Positions 27,987-37,893 of a stretch of 64,000 nucleotides of DNA are shown in pieces (the stretch's first letter is position 1; each line of letters begins with the position of its first letter). A program made the position numbers and the translations under genes. The DNA comes from Ruegeria sp. ANG-R. Its GTDB lineage: Bacteria; Pseudomonadota; Alphaproteobacteria; Rhodobacterales; Rhodobacteraceae. Location of the stretch: the NCBI RefSeq assembly GCF_000813985.1, contig NZ_JWLJ01000011.1, forward strand, positions 310,001 to 374,000, in the 5' to 3' direction. Below the pieces are notes generated by a model that was not told the DNA's origin, did no database searches, and worked only from the letters and a program-made list of their open reading frames with translations.

Positions 27987-29453
27987 ATGAGCGATTTCGA
28001 AGAAACATTGGACCCGGATGATTGGACATCGTCGCGTAACCTTGGGCATCAGATGATTGATGACGCCATCGCGCATCTGTCCGAAATGCGTGAACGTCCC
28101 GTCTGGCAGGAGATGCCCGACACGGTTCGGAGCTTCTTCAAGTCACCTGCCCCAATGGCACCGCAGCCGCTCGATGCGGTCTACGCCGACCTTCGGGAAA
28201 ACCTGCTTCCCTATTCCATGGGGAATATCCACCCACGGTTCTGGGGCTGGTATATGGGATCGTCCAATTTTACCGGCGCGCTGGGTGATTTCCTTGCGGC
28301 CATAGACGGTTCGAACCTGGGGGGCGGCAATACCGCTGCCGCCATGATCGACATACAGGTCGTCAACTGGTTCAAAGAGCTTATGGGCTTTCCCGAGGAC
28401 GCAAGCGGGACCCTGACCAGCGGTGGCTCGATGGCCAACATGGTGGCGCTCAACGTCGCGCGCAACGCGCTTGCCGGCGTCGATGTGCGTGCCGAGGGGA
28501 TTCTTGGGATGCCACAGCCGATCAGGTTTTACGCGTCGGATCAGGTTCACAGTTGCCACCAGAAGGCGCTGGAAACACTGGGCCATGGCGCCTCGGCGCT
28601 TACAGAAATCGAAAGCGACGACCATAACCGGATAAGCATCCCTGCCCTGCAGGACGCGATCGCAAAGGACCGGGCCAATGGCATCAAACCCGCGTGTATC
28701 ATCGGGACGGCAGGCACCACGAATACCGGCGCGCTGGACGATCTCGTTTCAATTGCCGAGATCTGCCGCCGCGAAGGGATATGGTTCCATGTGGATGGAT
28801 GTATCGGCGCCTTCCTGCGCCTTGCGCCCCGCCACAAACATCTGGTCGACGGCATAGACCAGGCGGATTCCATTGCCATGGACCCGCATAAATGGCTGCA
28901 CACCCCGTTTGAGGCCGGCTGCGTGCTAATCCGTGATGCACAGCGCCATTTCGGTACCTTCGAGATGCACGGCCACTATCTTCAAATGCAAGAACGCGGG
29001 CTGATGGCGGGCACATTTCTGGCCGATTACGGTTTTGAACTGAGCCGGGGATTCAAAGCCCTCAAGATTTGGATGTCTTTGAAAGAGAACGGTGTGGAAA
29101 AGCTGGGCCGACTGATCGATCAGAATATCGAACAAGCCAGGTACCTACAGCAGTTGATCGCTGCCAACCCAAAGCTTGAACTGGTCGCGCCGGTCGATCT
29201 GAACATCGTGTGCTTCCGCTACACCAACGGGGTTACTGATGAAGATCGGCTAAAGGAACTGAACACCGAGATCATGCTGCGGGTTCAGGAATCCGGCCTC
29301 GCGGTTCCGTCCGATACCACGCTGGACGGGAAGCACTGTCTGCGTGTGGCGATCAACAATCATCGCACGCGGCGGCAGGATCTGGGTCTGTTCCTCGACA
29401 CTGTTCTGCATATCGGGGCGGAACTGGAAGGCGAGCGCCGCGCCAACGCATAG
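27987..29453 (+). CDS. PLP-dependent group II decarboxylase (aromatic/acidic amino-acid decarboxylase family)
   Basis: 488 residues. The fold-type I core is clear: [26 protein letters not shown], the PLP Asp/His segment [11 protein letters not shown] and the Schiff-base Lys in [14 protein letters not shown]. Related proteins decarboxylate tryptophan, tyrosine, phenylalanine or glutamate, or act as bifunctional aldehyde synthases; specificity cannot be read here. ATG 27987 keeps the conserved N-terminal length; the 5' extension has no ribosome site. A strong terminator follows. Confidence 0.9.
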   Translation: MSDFEETLDPDDWTSSRNLGHQMIDDAIAHLSEMRERPVWQEMPDTVRSFFKSPAPMAPQPLDAVYADLRENLLPYSMGNIHPRFWGWYMGSSNFTGALGDFLAAIDGSNLGGGNTAAAMIDIQVVNWFKELMGFPEDASGTLTSGGSMANMVALNVARNALAGVDVRAEGILGMPQPIRFYASDQVHSCHQKALETLGHGASALTEIESDDHNRISIPALQDAIAKDRANGIKPACIIGTAGTTNTGALDDLVSIAEICRREGIWFHVDGCIGAFLRLAPRHKHLVDGIDQADSIAMDPHKWLHTPFEAGCVLIRDAQRHFGTFEMHGHYLQMQERGLMAGTFLADYGFELSRGFKALKIWMSLKENGVEKLGRLIDQNIEQARYLQQLIAANPKLELVAPVDLNIVCFRYTNGVTDEDRLKELNTEIMLRVQESGLAVPSDTTLDGKHCLRVAINNHRTRRQDLGLFLDTVLHIGAELEGERRANA

Positions 29454-29500
29454 CTCCGGCGGCAAGCCTCTTTGCTGCCCATGCGGGTCAGCGAGACAAA

Positions 29501-29528
29501 AAAGGCCCCGGCTTGAACCGGGGCCTTT
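29501..29528. terminator. Bidirectional terminator between the decarboxylase gene and pnp
   Basis: AAAGGCCCCGG-CTTGAA-CCGGGGCCTTT, an 11-bp perfect stem. On the minus strand it is followed by six U, making it the pnp terminator; on the plus strand a short T stretch follows. Confidence 0.88.
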
Positions 29529-29551
29529 CGTATTCAGACAGGGAAGGCAGA

Positions 29552-31702
29552 TTACTCTGCGCTTTCCTCTTTCTTTTCTTTCTTCTCAGGCACGACCTCT
29601 TCGCCGGTTTCCTGATCGACAACCTTCATCGACAGGCGAACCTTGCCGCGATCGTCAAAGCCCAGCAGCTTGACCTTCACTTCCTGACCTTCCTTCAAAA
29701 CATCCGACGGATGGTTCAGGCGGCGGTTCTCGATTTGCGAGACGTGCACCAGACCGTCGCGCTTGCCAAAGAAGTTCACGAAGGCGCCGAAATCGACGAT
29801 CTTGACCACTTTACCGGTGTAGATCTGACCTTCTTCTGGCTCAGCCACGATCGAGTGGATCATCTCGTATGCCTTCTTGATCGATTCACCGTCGGGCGAG
29901 GCGATCTTGATGACGCCATCGTCGTTGATGTCGACCTTCGCACCCGAAACCTCGACGATTTCGCGGATGACTTTACCGCCCGAGCCGATCACTTCACGGA
30001 TCTTGTCGGTCGGGATGTTCATGGTCTCGATGCGCGGGGCGTGGACCGAGAATTCGTTGGTCTCGGACAGGGCTTTGCCCATCTCACCCAGGATGTGCAT
30101 CCGGCCGTCCTTGGCTTGCGCCAGGGCTTTCTCCATGATCTCGGGCGTGATGCCCGCGACCTTGATGTCCATCTGCAGCGAGGTGATGCCGTTTTCGGTA
30201 CCCGCCACCTTGAAGTCCATGTCGCCCAGGTGGTCTTCGTCACCCAGAATGTCCGACAGGATGGCGTATTCGCCGTCATCTTCCAGGATCAGGCCCATGG
30301 CCACACCGGCAACCGGTGCTTTCAGCGGAACGCCCGCATCCATCATCGACAGCGAACCGCCGCAGACAGACGCCATCGAGGACGAGCCGTTGGATTCGGT
30401 GATCTCGGACACGATACGGATCGTGTAGGGGAAGTCGGTTGCCGCAGGCAGAACCGCCTGCAGGGCGCGCCATGCCAGCTTGCCGTGGCCGATCTCACGA
30501 CGGCCGGGGCCACCAACGCGGCCAACTTCACCAACCGAATAGGGGGGGAAGTTGTAGTGCAGCAGGAAGTTCGATTTGAAGTTGCCATGCAGCGCATCGA
30601 TGAACTGCTCATCGTCACCGGTGCCCAGCGTGGTCACGGCCAGCGCCTGTGTTTCACCACGGGTGAACAGGGCGGAACCGTGGGTCCGCGGCAGCATCGA
30701 GGTCTCGGCCACGATCGAACGGATATCGGTGGTCGAACGACCGTCGATCCGCTTACCGCCTTTGACGACGTCACCGCGCAGAATGCCTGCTTCCAGCTTT
30801 TTCATCGCGGAACCCAGGTTGCCGTCTTCCAGCTGGTGCTCGGTCAGCGCTTCCTTGATCGCTTCGCGGGCAGCGGCAACAGCGGCGGTGCGCTCTTGCT
30901 TGTCGGTGATTGCGAAGGCGGCGCGCATCTGCTCTTCACCGGCGGCCTTAACGGCTGCATACAGGTCCGAATAGTCGGGCGCTTCGAATTCAAACGGCTC
31001 TTTCGCGGCGTCTTCTGCCAGCGAGATGATCAGGTTGATGACCGGCTGGATTTGCTCATGCGCAAAGTTCACCGCGCCCAGCATTTCCGCCTCGGACAGC
31101 TCGTATGCTTCCGATTCCACCATCATCACGGCGTCTTTGGTGCCGGCAACAACCAGATCCAGACGCTGTTCGGGGTTCAGGCGCAGGTCCTGCATGTCGT
31201 CGACGGTCGGGTTCAGGACGTATTCGCCATCCACGAAACCAACGCGGGCACCGGCGATCGGGCCCATGAACGGCGCGCCGGAAATGGTCAGAGCAGCGGA
31301 TGCCGCGATCATCGCGACGATGTCGGGGTCGTTGACCAGATCGTGGCTCAGCACGGTGCACATGACCAGAACTTCGTTTTTAAAGCCGTCAACGAACAGC
31401 GGGCGGATCGGACGGTCGATCAGACGCGCGGTCAGCGTCTCTTTCTCGGTCGGGCGCGCCTCGCGCTTGAAGAAGCCACCCGGAACCTTACCGGCGGCAT
31501 AGTATTTCTCTTGGTAGTGGACGGTCAGCGGGAAAAAGTCCTGACCGGGTTTTTGCGCCCGTGCAAAGGTCACGTTTGCCATCACGCTGGTTTCGCCCAG
31601 CGTGGCAATCACGCTGCCGTCGGCCTGACGGGCAACCTTGCCGGTTTCCAGTGTCAGCGTCTCTTCGCCCCACTGAATCGATTTCTTTGTTACATCAAAC
31701 AT
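29552..31702 (-). CDS. pnp: Polyribonucleotide nucleotidyltransferase
   Basis: 716 residues. PNPase degrades RNA 3'-to-5' by phosphorolysis as a trimer, normally in the degradosome. Domains: RNase PH-like 1 (about 10-140), helical linker, RNase PH-like 2 (about 310-540, with [16 protein letters not shown] and the GMDFKVAGT... active-site Asp region), KH ([10 protein letters not shown]) and S1 ([20 protein letters not shown]), then a Lys/Glu tail. In many bacteria pnp directly follows rpsO; here rpsO lies about 8.9 kb upstream on the same strand. Confidence 0.97.
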   Translation of the reverse strand: MFDVTKKSIQWGEETLTLETGKVARQADGSVIATLGETSVMANVTFARAQKPGQDFFPLTVHYQEKYYAAGKVPGGFFKREARPTEKETLTARLIDRPIRPLFVDGFKNEVLVMCTVLSHDLVNDPDIVAMIAASAALTISGAPFMGPIAGARVGFVDGEYVLNPTVDDMQDLRLNPEQRLDLVVAGTKDAVMMVESEAYELSEAEMLGAVNFAHEQIQPVINLIISLAEDAAKEPFEFEAPDYSDLYAAVKAAGEEQMRAAFAITDKQERTAAVAAAREAIKEALTEHQLEDGNLGSAMKKLEAGILRGDVVKGGKRIDGRSTTDIRSIVAETSMLPRTHGSALFTRGETQALAVTTLGTGDDEQFIDALHGNFKSNFLLHYNFPPYSVGEVGRVGGPGRREIGHGKLAWRALQAVLPAATDFPYTIRIVSEITESNGSSSMASVCGGSLSMMDAGVPLKAPVAGVAMGLILEDDGEYAILSDILGDEDHLGDMDFKVAGTENGITSLQMDIKVAGITPEIMEKALAQAKDGRMHILGEMGKALSETNEFSVHAPRIETMNIPTDKIREVIGSGGKVIREIVEVSGAKVDINDDGVIKIASPDGESIKKAYEMIHSIVAEPEEGQIYTGKVVKIVDFGAFVNFFGKRDGLVHVSQIENRRLNHPSDVLKEGQEVKVKLLGFDDRGKVRLSMKVVDQETGEEVVPEKKEKKEESAE

Positions 31703-31896
31703 ATGCGTATCCTAGAACGGAGCACTCCCGCCCCTGCGGGTCTCCGGTTTGCATGGCGGCCCCATTGCCGCCGACCCCACTTTATCTTCCATTCGAGTGC
31801 CGGGGTCAGGGCACAACGTCTCAGATGTGTGGCCCATACATCAGTTTGCAAGCTTTGGAAAGTCGGGAGTTTTTGAGGGGCAGGGGATTGCCTAGC

Positions 31897-31918
31897 CCCC
31901 GCCCAAACCGGGCAGGGG
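31897..31918 (-). terminator. Hairpin after the DUF1761 gene
   Basis: On the minus strand CCCC-T-GCCC / GGGC-G-GGGG with loop GGTTT, just past the stop codon at 31927. It has a central mismatch and no good U run, so it is a weak candidate terminator for the ArsR-SRPBCC-DUF1761 operon. Confidence 0.4.
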
Positions 31919-31926
31919 TCGATATT

Positions 31927-32295
31927 TCAAAGGATCGCGTGCGCCAGGATCATCACCACGCCGCAACCCAAGGCATAGCCGGTATCGACCGCGATGGCGA
32001 AGCCGCTTTTCTGCGCCCATGCCCCGACCGAGGCCGTCTGTGCTGCGACTGCCAGTATTGCCAGTACCGCAACCCCAAGGCTGTTGGTCGTCTCAGTTAC
32101 GGCGATCACTGAGGCCAGCAGGATCAAAAACACGATCTGGGCCGCCATCTGCGGCAGAGGTGGAGACGCGGGCGGGGTGGGATCGATCCGCGTTCCTTCG
32201 GCCCAGCGTTTCTGGAAACCAACGGGGCCGTAGATCAACCACCCCAACAGAAAGGCGGCGATGACTCCCGCGCCAAGGGCAAGCCAGTTGATCAC
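31927..32295 (-). CDS. DUF1761-family small membrane protein
   Basis: 122 residues with four predicted helices; the FLLGWLIYGPVGFQKRWAEG segment after helix 1 is the DUF1761 hallmark (W-x-Y-x-x-x-F-x-x-x-W). Function unknown. GTG start 32295 overlaps the upstream TGA (GTGA), so it is translated together with the SRPBCC gene. Its place in an ArsR-SRPBCC operon suggests a response to the same small-molecule signal. Confidence 0.8.
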   Translation of the reverse strand: MINWLALGAGVIAAFLLGWLIYGPVGFQKRWAEGTRIDPTPPASPPLPQMAAQIVFLILLASVIAVTETTNSLGVAVLAILAVAAQTASVGAWAQKSGFAIAVDTGYALGCGVVMILAHAIL

Positions 32296-32714
32296 AGCGC
32301 ACCCTCCAGCGATTCAAGTATCCGGGTCCAGCCACCTTCATGGTTGTTGCGGCTTTCTTCTGAAGGGAAGCGGATGTGGTGCAATCGCAGTTCGGTGCCC
32401 TTGTCAGTTGGTGTGAAATCCAGCGTCACGGTGGAATCGTCCTGACTGTAGGGGGAATTCCAAGTGAATTGCAGCCGGTTGGGCCGGTCTATGACCTTAT
32501 ATTCGCCCTCATGCGGGAGGTCTCCGGCCTCGGGTGCGCGCATGATGATCTTGAACCGGCCACCGACCTTGGCGTCAGAATGCACTTCGGGCACCGACAT
32601 ATTGGGGCCGGGCAGCATGAATTTAGCCAGCATTTCCGGGTTCAGCCATGCGTCGAATACCTTTTCCGGCGGGTGCGGGATGGCGCGCGTTATTTCAAGG
32701 GACAGTTCCGTCAT
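32292..32714 (-). CDS. SRPBCC/AHSA1-type ligand-binding protein
   Basis: 140 residues, one START-like AHSA1 domain: EITRAIPHPPEKVFDAWLNPEMLAKFM, GGRFKIIMRAP, GEYKVIDRPNRLQFTW and the C-terminal helix GGWTRILESLEGAL. These proteins bind hydrophobic ligands and are commonly encoded after a small ArsR regulator. The ATG at 32714 has GGAGGA ten bases upstream; the gene starts within the end of arsR (20-base overlap). Confidence 0.9.
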   Translation of the reverse strand: MTELSLEITRAIPHPPEKVFDAWLNPEMLAKFMLPGPNMSVPEVHSDAKVGGRFKIIMRAPEAGDLPHEGEYKVIDRPNRLQFTWNSPYSQDDSTVTLDFTPTDKGTELRLHHIRFPSEESRNNHEGGWTRILESLEGAL

Positions 32715-33048
32715 CTTCTGGGTCCTCCAAAGCAGTTTCCAAGGCGTCCAGCCGAAGCGCCCAGATTGAACGCAGCCCGGCGAACCATTCATCTACGGCT
32801 GACAAGGGGTCCATCTGCACCTCGATCAGATGTTCGCGCCATTCTGTCCGACGCTGCACCAGCCCGGCATTTTCCAGCACCTTGATGTGCTTGGATACCG
32901 AGTTGAGGCTCATCTCGAAGCGCCGCGCGATATCCGTCACCCGTAAGGGACCCTGCTGCGCCAGCATTGTCAGGATCGCCCGGCGTGTCGGGTCGGACGC
33001 GGCCTTCAATATTGCGCTCAGGTCATAGCGACTCTCTCGTTCAACCAT
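32695..33048 (-). CDS. ArsR-family regulator of the SRPBCC operon
   Basis: 117 residues: winged helix with ILKAASDPTRRAILTMLAQQGPLRVTDIARRFEMSLNSVSKHIKVLENAGLV and a WREHLIEVQMDPL dimer strand. No metal-binding Cys motif, placing it in the SdpR-like, non-metal group. Two direct copies of an imperfect palindrome overlap and precede its start (33041-33102), consistent with autoregulation. Confidence 0.9.
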   Translation of the reverse strand: MVERESRYDLSAILKAASDPTRRAILTMLAQQGPLRVTDIARRFEMSLNSVSKHIKVLENAGLVQRRTEWREHLIEVQMDPLSAVDEWFAGLRSIWALRLDALETALEDPEDDGTVP

Positions 33049-33102
33049 TTGGATGAATTATATCCTTTTCCTGCTTCAGTCAACCATATGGGTGAATAAC
33101 AT
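33041..33102. promoter_or_regulatory. Two-copy ArsR operator
   Basis: Two 23-base near-identical copies (33041-33063 and 33080-33102) of TCAACCATNTGGNTGAATNANAT, 39 bases apart. Each contains an inverted repeat TTCA.CCAT/GG.TGAA type core, and the first covers the arsR start codon. This is the form of site used by SdpR-like ArsR repressors. Confidence 0.72.
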
Positions 33103-33103
33103 A

Positions 33104-34018
33104 TCACCCGTGTCTCTGGCCAGTCAGTGCCTTGAGCTGATTCCACAGAATTCCGATGGCGGGCTGGCCCGGTCCCGCCTTGCGCGCGGCACAGATGTTC
33201 CAGGTAATCTGTGGGGTGGTTTCGATCAGCTTGACCGACCCATCGGCAACCCGTTCGGCAAATGTCTCGGGCATACCGCCCACGACAAACTCGGGTCCCG
33301 ATAGCAGTGATAACAAAAAAGCATAGTCATCACTCTCTACCTGCGGCAGCGACCTGACCTTTTCTGCCGCCTCTTCGGTGCCGCCTAATGCCTGAGTGAT
33401 CGCCGCGCGCCAATGCTTGTGCAGATGCGGCGATCCGAACGGGTGCGAAAACAGCTTGTTCAGAGTGACCGGAGAGGCTTCATGCAATGGATGCGAGACA
33501 TGTGCTGCAAACACTACCGCGCGTTTTTCGAACATCATCAGCTCGATATTCTCGGTTTCGGGCGTATGGGTCAGATCGCCCAGATAGATATCAATCTCAC
33601 CGCTTTCGAGCATCTCAATCGGCGCTTGACGCGCGCTGACATAGACCCTGATCCGCAAGGCAGGGGACTGCTGCAGCGCCGCCTGAACCGCAGGTCGCAG
33701 CAGCGTGCGCGGCGTCAGGGGGCCACAGCCGATCCTCACCGTCTGCCCGGTTTCCGACCGGATATGGGCGACCTCATCGGCGCAACGCCTCAGGTCTGCC
33801 CGCAGTCTTTGCGCCACCGGCAGAAACTTCTGCCCCTCGCGCGTCAGCCCGTTATTGCCGCGTTTTCGGTGAAACAGGGCGAACCCCACTTGTGCTTCGG
33901 CCATCGCGACATAGCGCGACAGAGAGGCGTTCGAGACGCCCATCCGCTTGGCGGCCTCCTGAAAATTGCCGGTTTCCGCAAGATGCAAAACAGCCGACAG
34001 GGCGTTGTCATTCAGCAC
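33104..34018 (-). CDS. LysR-family transcriptional regulator
   Basis: 304 residues with an N-terminal helix-turn-helix (LSAVLHLAETGNFQEAAKRMGVSNASLSRYV) and a periplasmic-binding-like effector domain (RIGCGPLTPRTLLRPAVQAAL, EIDIYLGDL). GTG start at 34018 with AGGAG upstream. Divergent from a sulfatase gene, which is its likely target; T-N11-A-like sequences are present in the spacer but none is perfect. Its stop lies 55 bases from the start of the ArsR operon on the same strand, downstream of it in transcription terms only by proximity. Confidence 0.87.
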   Translation of the reverse strand: MLNDNALSAVLHLAETGNFQEAAKRMGVSNASLSRYVAMAEAQVGFALFHRKRGNNGLTREGQKFLPVAQRLRADLRRCADEVAHIRSETGQTVRIGCGPLTPRTLLRPAVQAALQQSPALRIRVYVSARQAPIEMLESGEIDIYLGDLTHTPETENIELMMFEKRAVVFAAHVSHPLHEASPVTLNKLFSHPFGSPHLHKHWRAAITQALGGTEEAAEKVRSLPQVESDDYAFLLSLLSGPEFVVGGMPETFAERVADGSVKLIETTPQITWNICAARKAGPGQPAIGILWNQLKALTGQRHG

Positions 34019-34166
34019 GGCTCTCTCCTGATTTCAGATCTCAGTGATTACGTTTCAGATTCTGCAAGAATGTAAACCCACGTTTGCGATGCAAATGACC
34101 CTGCCGCTAGGACATGGGGCATAACGGCCTATTGGCCCTCTCGATTGGACGCAGGAGTCGGAATCA

Positions 34167-35735
34167 ATGTTTCGAATCAAATCTTTATCAACCAGTATGG
34201 CTGCGGCTCTCTGGGCAGTCGCCACCGCCGCCGTCGCGCAAACCGACAAGCCCAATATTCTGGTGATCATGGCTGATGATGTGGGCTGGGCCAGCCTTGG
34301 CAGCTATCATCAAGGTGTCAAAAGCATCCAGACCCCGAATCTGGATCAGCTTGCCGCGGAAGGTGCTCGGTTGACCGACTATTATGCGCAACCCAGCTGC
34401 ACTGCTGGGCGTTCTGCCTTTATCACCGGTCAGTTCCCGGTGCGTACGGGGATGCACACGGTGGGCCTTCCGGGTGATCCGGTCGGGCTGAGCGACGAAG
34501 ACCCGACGCTGGCAAACATCCTCAAATCCATGGGCTATACCACCGGACAATTCGGCAAAAACCACCTGGGCGATCTGAACAAGTACCTGCCGACAGCCAA
34601 AGGCTTTGATGAATATTGGGGCTGGCTCTATCACCTCAATGCGATGGAATACGCCAATGACCCGGATTGGCCCGATGATCCGGAATTTGCCGCTCAGTTC
34701 GGACCACGCAACATTATCCATTCGTTTGCCACCGATACCGTTGACGAAACCGTGGACCCGCGCTGGGGGCCGGTGGGCAAACAGCGCATCATTGATGATG
34801 GCCCCGCGCCGCCCGAACGTCAGAAAACGCTGGATGATGAGGTCACGGCCCATACCATCGATTTCATCGACCGCGCTGTCGACAGTGACACGCCTTTCTT
34901 TGTCTGGATGGCCCCGGCCCGGGCGCATGTCTGGACCCATCTCAGCCCGGAATATGAGGCGATGCTGGGCGACGGGCGCGGCCTGCAGGATGTGGTCATG
35001 AAAGAGCTTGACGACAATGTCGGCAAGGTGACCGCGCATCTGGAAGAGCTCGGTATCGCCGACAACACCATCGTCATCTTCACTTCGGATAATGGTCCGG
35101 AAACCATGACGTGGCCCGATGGCGGCACCACGCCTTTTCACGGCGAAAAAGGCACCACGTGGGAAGGCGGTTTCCGCGTTCCTGCCATCATCCGCTGGCC
35201 CGGTCAAATCGCCGAAGGTCAGGTGCTGAACGGTATCTTCGACGGAATGGACTGGATGCCCACGCTGGTCGCTGCCGCCGGGGGCTCGCAAGACCTGCCC
35301 GCCGAACTGCTGAACGGGTATGAAGGCTATCAGGTGCATCTGGACGGGTATAACCAGCTGTCTTACCTGACCGGTGAGACGCCCAGTAACCGTAAGGAAA
35401 TCGTCTATTACGAGGGCACCGATCTGCAGGCGATCCGCTATAACGACTGGAAGGCGCATTTCACCATTCAGGAAAAAGGCTGGGCTGGCCCCAAAGAGGA
35501 ACTGAACGCGCCATTGCTGTTCAACCTGCGCCGCGATCCGTATGAAAAGGCCGCCGAGGAATCTGGCATGTACACGCGTTGGATGGGCAACAAGATGTGG
35601 GCCTTCGGGCCAGCCGCCCGACTGGTGCAGGCGCATCTGGCCAGTTTTGCCGAATTCCCGCCACGTGGCGCGAGTGTGGGTAATGAGACCCACGTTCAAG
35701 AACAGGTCAGCAGCGAAGGTGGGATGTCGCAATAG
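34167..35735 (+). CDS. Secreted arylsulfatase-type sulfatase
   Basis: 522 residues with an Ala-rich signal peptide (1-24, VAQ-TDKPN). Metal-binding D37-D38 (MADDVGW), formylglycine motif C78-T-A-G-R82 (Cys type, matured by FGE under aerobic conditions), KNHLGDLN and the late SDNG motif (FTSDNGPE) are present. Acts in the periplasm on sulfate esters, releasing sulfate; the organic substrate is not predicted. ATG 34167 has GCAGGAG upstream. No FGE gene is in the window. A terminator follows. Confidence 0.9.
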   Translation: MFRIKSLSTSMAAALWAVATAAVAQTDKPNILVIMADDVGWASLGSYHQGVKSIQTPNLDQLAAEGARLTDYYAQPSCTAGRSAFITGQFPVRTGMHTVGLPGDPVGLSDEDPTLANILKSMGYTTGQFGKNHLGDLNKYLPTAKGFDEYWGWLYHLNAMEYANDPDWPDDPEFAAQFGPRNIIHSFATDTVDETVDPRWGPVGKQRIIDDGPAPPERQKTLDDEVTAHTIDFIDRAVDSDTPFFVWMAPARAHVWTHLSPEYEAMLGDGRGLQDVVMKELDDNVGKVTAHLEELGIADNTIVIFTSDNGPETMTWPDGGTTPFHGEKGTTWEGGFRVPAIIRWPGQIAEGQVLNGIFDGMDWMPTLVAAAGGSQDLPAELLNGYEGYQVHLDGYNQLSYLTGETPSNRKEIVYYEGTDLQAIRYNDWKAHFTIQEKGWAGPKEELNAPLLFNLRRDPYEKAAEESGMYTRWMGNKMWAFGPAARLVQAHLASFAEFPPRGASVGNETHVQEQVSSEGGMSQ

Positions 35736-35753
35736 CGCCCGCCCGCTCGTGCG

Positions 35754-35783
35754 AAAACGCCCGACAACGTACGGGCGTTTTTT
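35754..35783 (+). terminator. Rho-independent terminator of the sulfatase gene
   Basis: Ten-base stem AAAACGCCCG/CGGGCGTTTT with an eight-base loop, followed by a run of T. 18 bases after the stop codon. Confidence 0.88.
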
Positions 35784-35958
35784 CACTATGTCATTCCATA
35801 AATAGAATATATTTGGTGAAAATTTAGTATCCGTATAGGCTGAAACCACCATACCTGCGGTCGAAACGACGGAAACGCGCCAAGGGAATATAAATATCAC
35901 CTCCGTCCGCCGGTCGAATACCTTGGCGTTTGCATGTTGCGAACAGAAGGGCAGACGC

Positions 35959-37560
35959 ATGGCTGAAACCAAGAAAATGCTGGATCCGGACCCCCGGATT
36001 TATGATTTTGAGACCGAATACGAGCTTGGGCAGGACAACGTCCGCCCGTTCGGTCTGGACATCCACAACCCGGTCTTTTTGATCTCAAGTATCCTGATTT
36101 TCGCGTTCGTCCTGATCGCGTTGGCAAATCAGGAGGCCGCGGCTACGTTTTTCGGCTGGCTCCGGCCCTGGCTGACCAGCACGTTTGACTGGTTTCTGGT
36201 GCTGTCGGTCGATGCAATCACCCTGTTCTGTCTGGTTCTGATCATCCTGCCGGTGGGCAAGGTGCGGATCGGCGGCAAGGACGCGCAGCCCGACTATTCC
36301 TATGCCGGCTGGATCGCGATGATGTTCGCCGCAGGCATCGGTATTGGCCTGCTGTTTTTCGGCGTGATGGAGCCGGTCTATTACAACTTTGCCGAGGGCG
36401 GAAACGCGGTACCGCTGGGTATCGATATCGCGGTGCCGGGGAACGAATATGCCGGTGTCATGGGAACGATCCACCATTGGGGCCTGGAAGGTTGGGCGGT
36501 CTACGCGGCTGTTGGTCTGGCGCTTGCGATATTCAGCTACAATCTGGGCCTGCCTCTGACCTTGCGCTCGGCCTTCTATCCGATCCTGGGCGAACGTGTC
36601 TGGGGTTGGTGGGGTCACATCATCGACACGCTGGCCGTGTTTGCCACGCTGTTTGGTCTGACAACTTCCCTTGGACTGGGCGCGCAGCAGGTTGCATCGG
36701 GCCTGTATGAGGTCTTTGGTATCGAACCCAGCCCGACGGTGACGGTTCTGTTGATCATCGGCATTACGCTGATCGCGATGGGCTCGGTCCTGCTGGGCAT
36801 GGATGCCGGTGTGAAACGGCTGAGTGAGATCAACATGATCATGGCCGTGGGCCTGTTCATCTTTGTGATTGTAGTCACCGGCGTCGGCACTGCGATCGCC
36901 AGATACTTCAACGTCATGGTGGACTACGTGCTCCATTTGCCGGCGCTCTCCAATCCGTTCGGTCGGGAAGACACAAGTTACTTCCATGGTTGGACGACCT
37001 TCTATTGGGCCTGGTGGATTGCATGGTCGCCGTTTGTTGGCATGTTTATCGCCCGCATTTCCAAGGGTCGCACGGTGCGGGAATTCATGATCTGTGCGCT
37101 GTTGGCCCCGACGGCGGTCTGCGCCTTGTGGATGTCGACCTTTGGCGGTGCTGCCATCGACATGCTGAACACAGGTGGCGCCGAAGGTGTCCGGGCCACG
37201 GTGATTGACAGCTATGCCCCTGAGGGCGCGCTGTTCGGCTTCCTGAAAGAGCTTCCGCTTTATGGCATCATCGCGCCCATTGCGCTGGTCCTGATCGTGG
37301 TGTTCTTTGTCACCTCGTCCGACTCGGGCTCACTGGTGATCGACACGATCACCGCGGGGGGCAAGATGGATGCGCCGGTGGTGCAGCGCGTGTTCTGGTG
37401 CACGCTTGAAGGTCTGGTTGCCATTGCGCTGCTGCTCGGAGGAGGCCTCGCCGCGTTGCAGGGCGCTGCCGTCTCGACGGGTATCCCGTTTACACTGGTG
37501 GTTCTGATTATGTGCTATTGCCTCTGGCTGGCGCTGAAATCGGAACGCTCGAAGATCTAA
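35959..37560 (+). CDS. BCCT-family betaine/choline/carnitine-type transporter
   Basis: 533 residues, about twelve membrane helices. BCCT marks: the glycine-rich AGIGIGLLFFGVMEP in helix 3, the MGTIHHWGLEGWAVYA stretch and the substrate/Na+ region HGWTTFYWAWWIAWSPFVGMFIARISKGRTVREF; a TSSDSGSLVID sodium-site segment lies late. Substrates of this branch in marine bacteria include glycine betaine, choline and DMSP; the exact one cannot be assigned. ATG 35959 is preferred over an in-frame TTG at 35923 since GAAGG lies upstream. Confidence 0.93.
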   Translation: MAETKKMLDPDPRIYDFETEYELGQDNVRPFGLDIHNPVFLISSILIFAFVLIALANQEAAATFFGWLRPWLTSTFDWFLVLSVDAITLFCLVLIILPVGKVRIGGKDAQPDYSYAGWIAMMFAAGIGIGLLFFGVMEPVYYNFAEGGNAVPLGIDIAVPGNEYAGVMGTIHHWGLEGWAVYAAVGLALAIFSYNLGLPLTLRSAFYPILGERVWGWWGHIIDTLAVFATLFGLTTSLGLGAQQVASGLYEVFGIEPSPTVTVLLIIGITLIAMGSVLLGMDAGVKRLSEINMIMAVGLFIFVIVVTGVGTAIARYFNVMVDYVLHLPALSNPFGREDTSYFHGWTTFYWAWWIAWSPFVGMFIARISKGRTVREFMICALLAPTAVCALWMSTFGGAAIDMLNTGGAEGVRATVIDSYAPEGALFGFLKELPLYGIIAPIALVLIVVFFVTSSDSGSLVIDTITAGGKMDAPVVQRVFWCTLEGLVAIALLLGGGLAALQGAAVSTGIPFTLVVLIMCYCLWLALKSERSKI

Positions 37561-37581
37561 GCGTCACAGTCTGAAAACACG

Positions 37582-37612
37582 AAACGCCCGCCGGAAAGGC
37601 GGGCGTTTTTTG
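37582..37612 (+). terminator. Rho-independent terminator of the BCCT gene
   Basis: Eleven-base stem AAACGCCCGCC/GGCGGGCGTTT with GGAAA loop and a T run; 22 bases after the stop. Confidence 0.92.
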
Positions 37613-37650
37613 TATCCTCGCGGGTGTCGGTACTCCCCCGCCAATCCGTA

Positions 37651-37893
37651 TCAACACCTCCGTCGGCGGGCAGCCTGCGCGTCCTGTCGAGGCGCGTCCT
37701 CACCCGCGCGCTGGGTGGGATAACCCATCTGTTCGTCCTTTAGAATTCCTCGGAGGACGGCCGCGGTTCCCGCTTTTGAAATCGACTTTCTCATGACATC
37801 CAGTTCGGATGGCATCGCCGATGTATGGGCCGTGTCGGAATCGTGAAACATCTTGGCTGCAAACACCCGGTTCAGAACAGTTTTCAATGGCAT
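37651..37893 (-). CDS. Hypothetical small basic protein
   Basis: 80 residues, no recognised family. The N-terminal 55 residues look like an ordinary soluble helical protein (MPLKTVLNRVFAAKMFHDSDTA... VMRKSISKAGTAAVLRGILKDE), the end is Arg-rich (QAARRRRC). GGAG lies seven bases before the ATG, the best reason to believe it. It sits alone in a sparse region, convergent with the BCCT gene. Confidence 0.38.
   Translation of the reverse strand: MPLKTVLNRVFAAKMFHDSDTAHTSAMPSELDVMRKSISKAGTAAVLRGILKDEQMGYPTQRAGEDAPRQDAQAARRRRC

Noticed and set aside
29513..31876. A 787-codon open frame antisense to pnp
   Set aside because: GC-rich codon usage of pnp leaves the opposite strand open; the translation is Arg/His/Gln-rich with no domain, while pnp is complete on the other strand.
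34019..34166. TTCT-GCA-AGAA repeat as the LysR site for the sulfatase
   Set aside because: Arms of only four bases and poor fit to T-N11-A; chance occurrence likely.
34188..35972. A 594-codon open frame antisense to the sulfatase gene
   Set aside because: Shadow of a high-GC gene; the sulfatase has all catalytic motifs and a good ribosome site.
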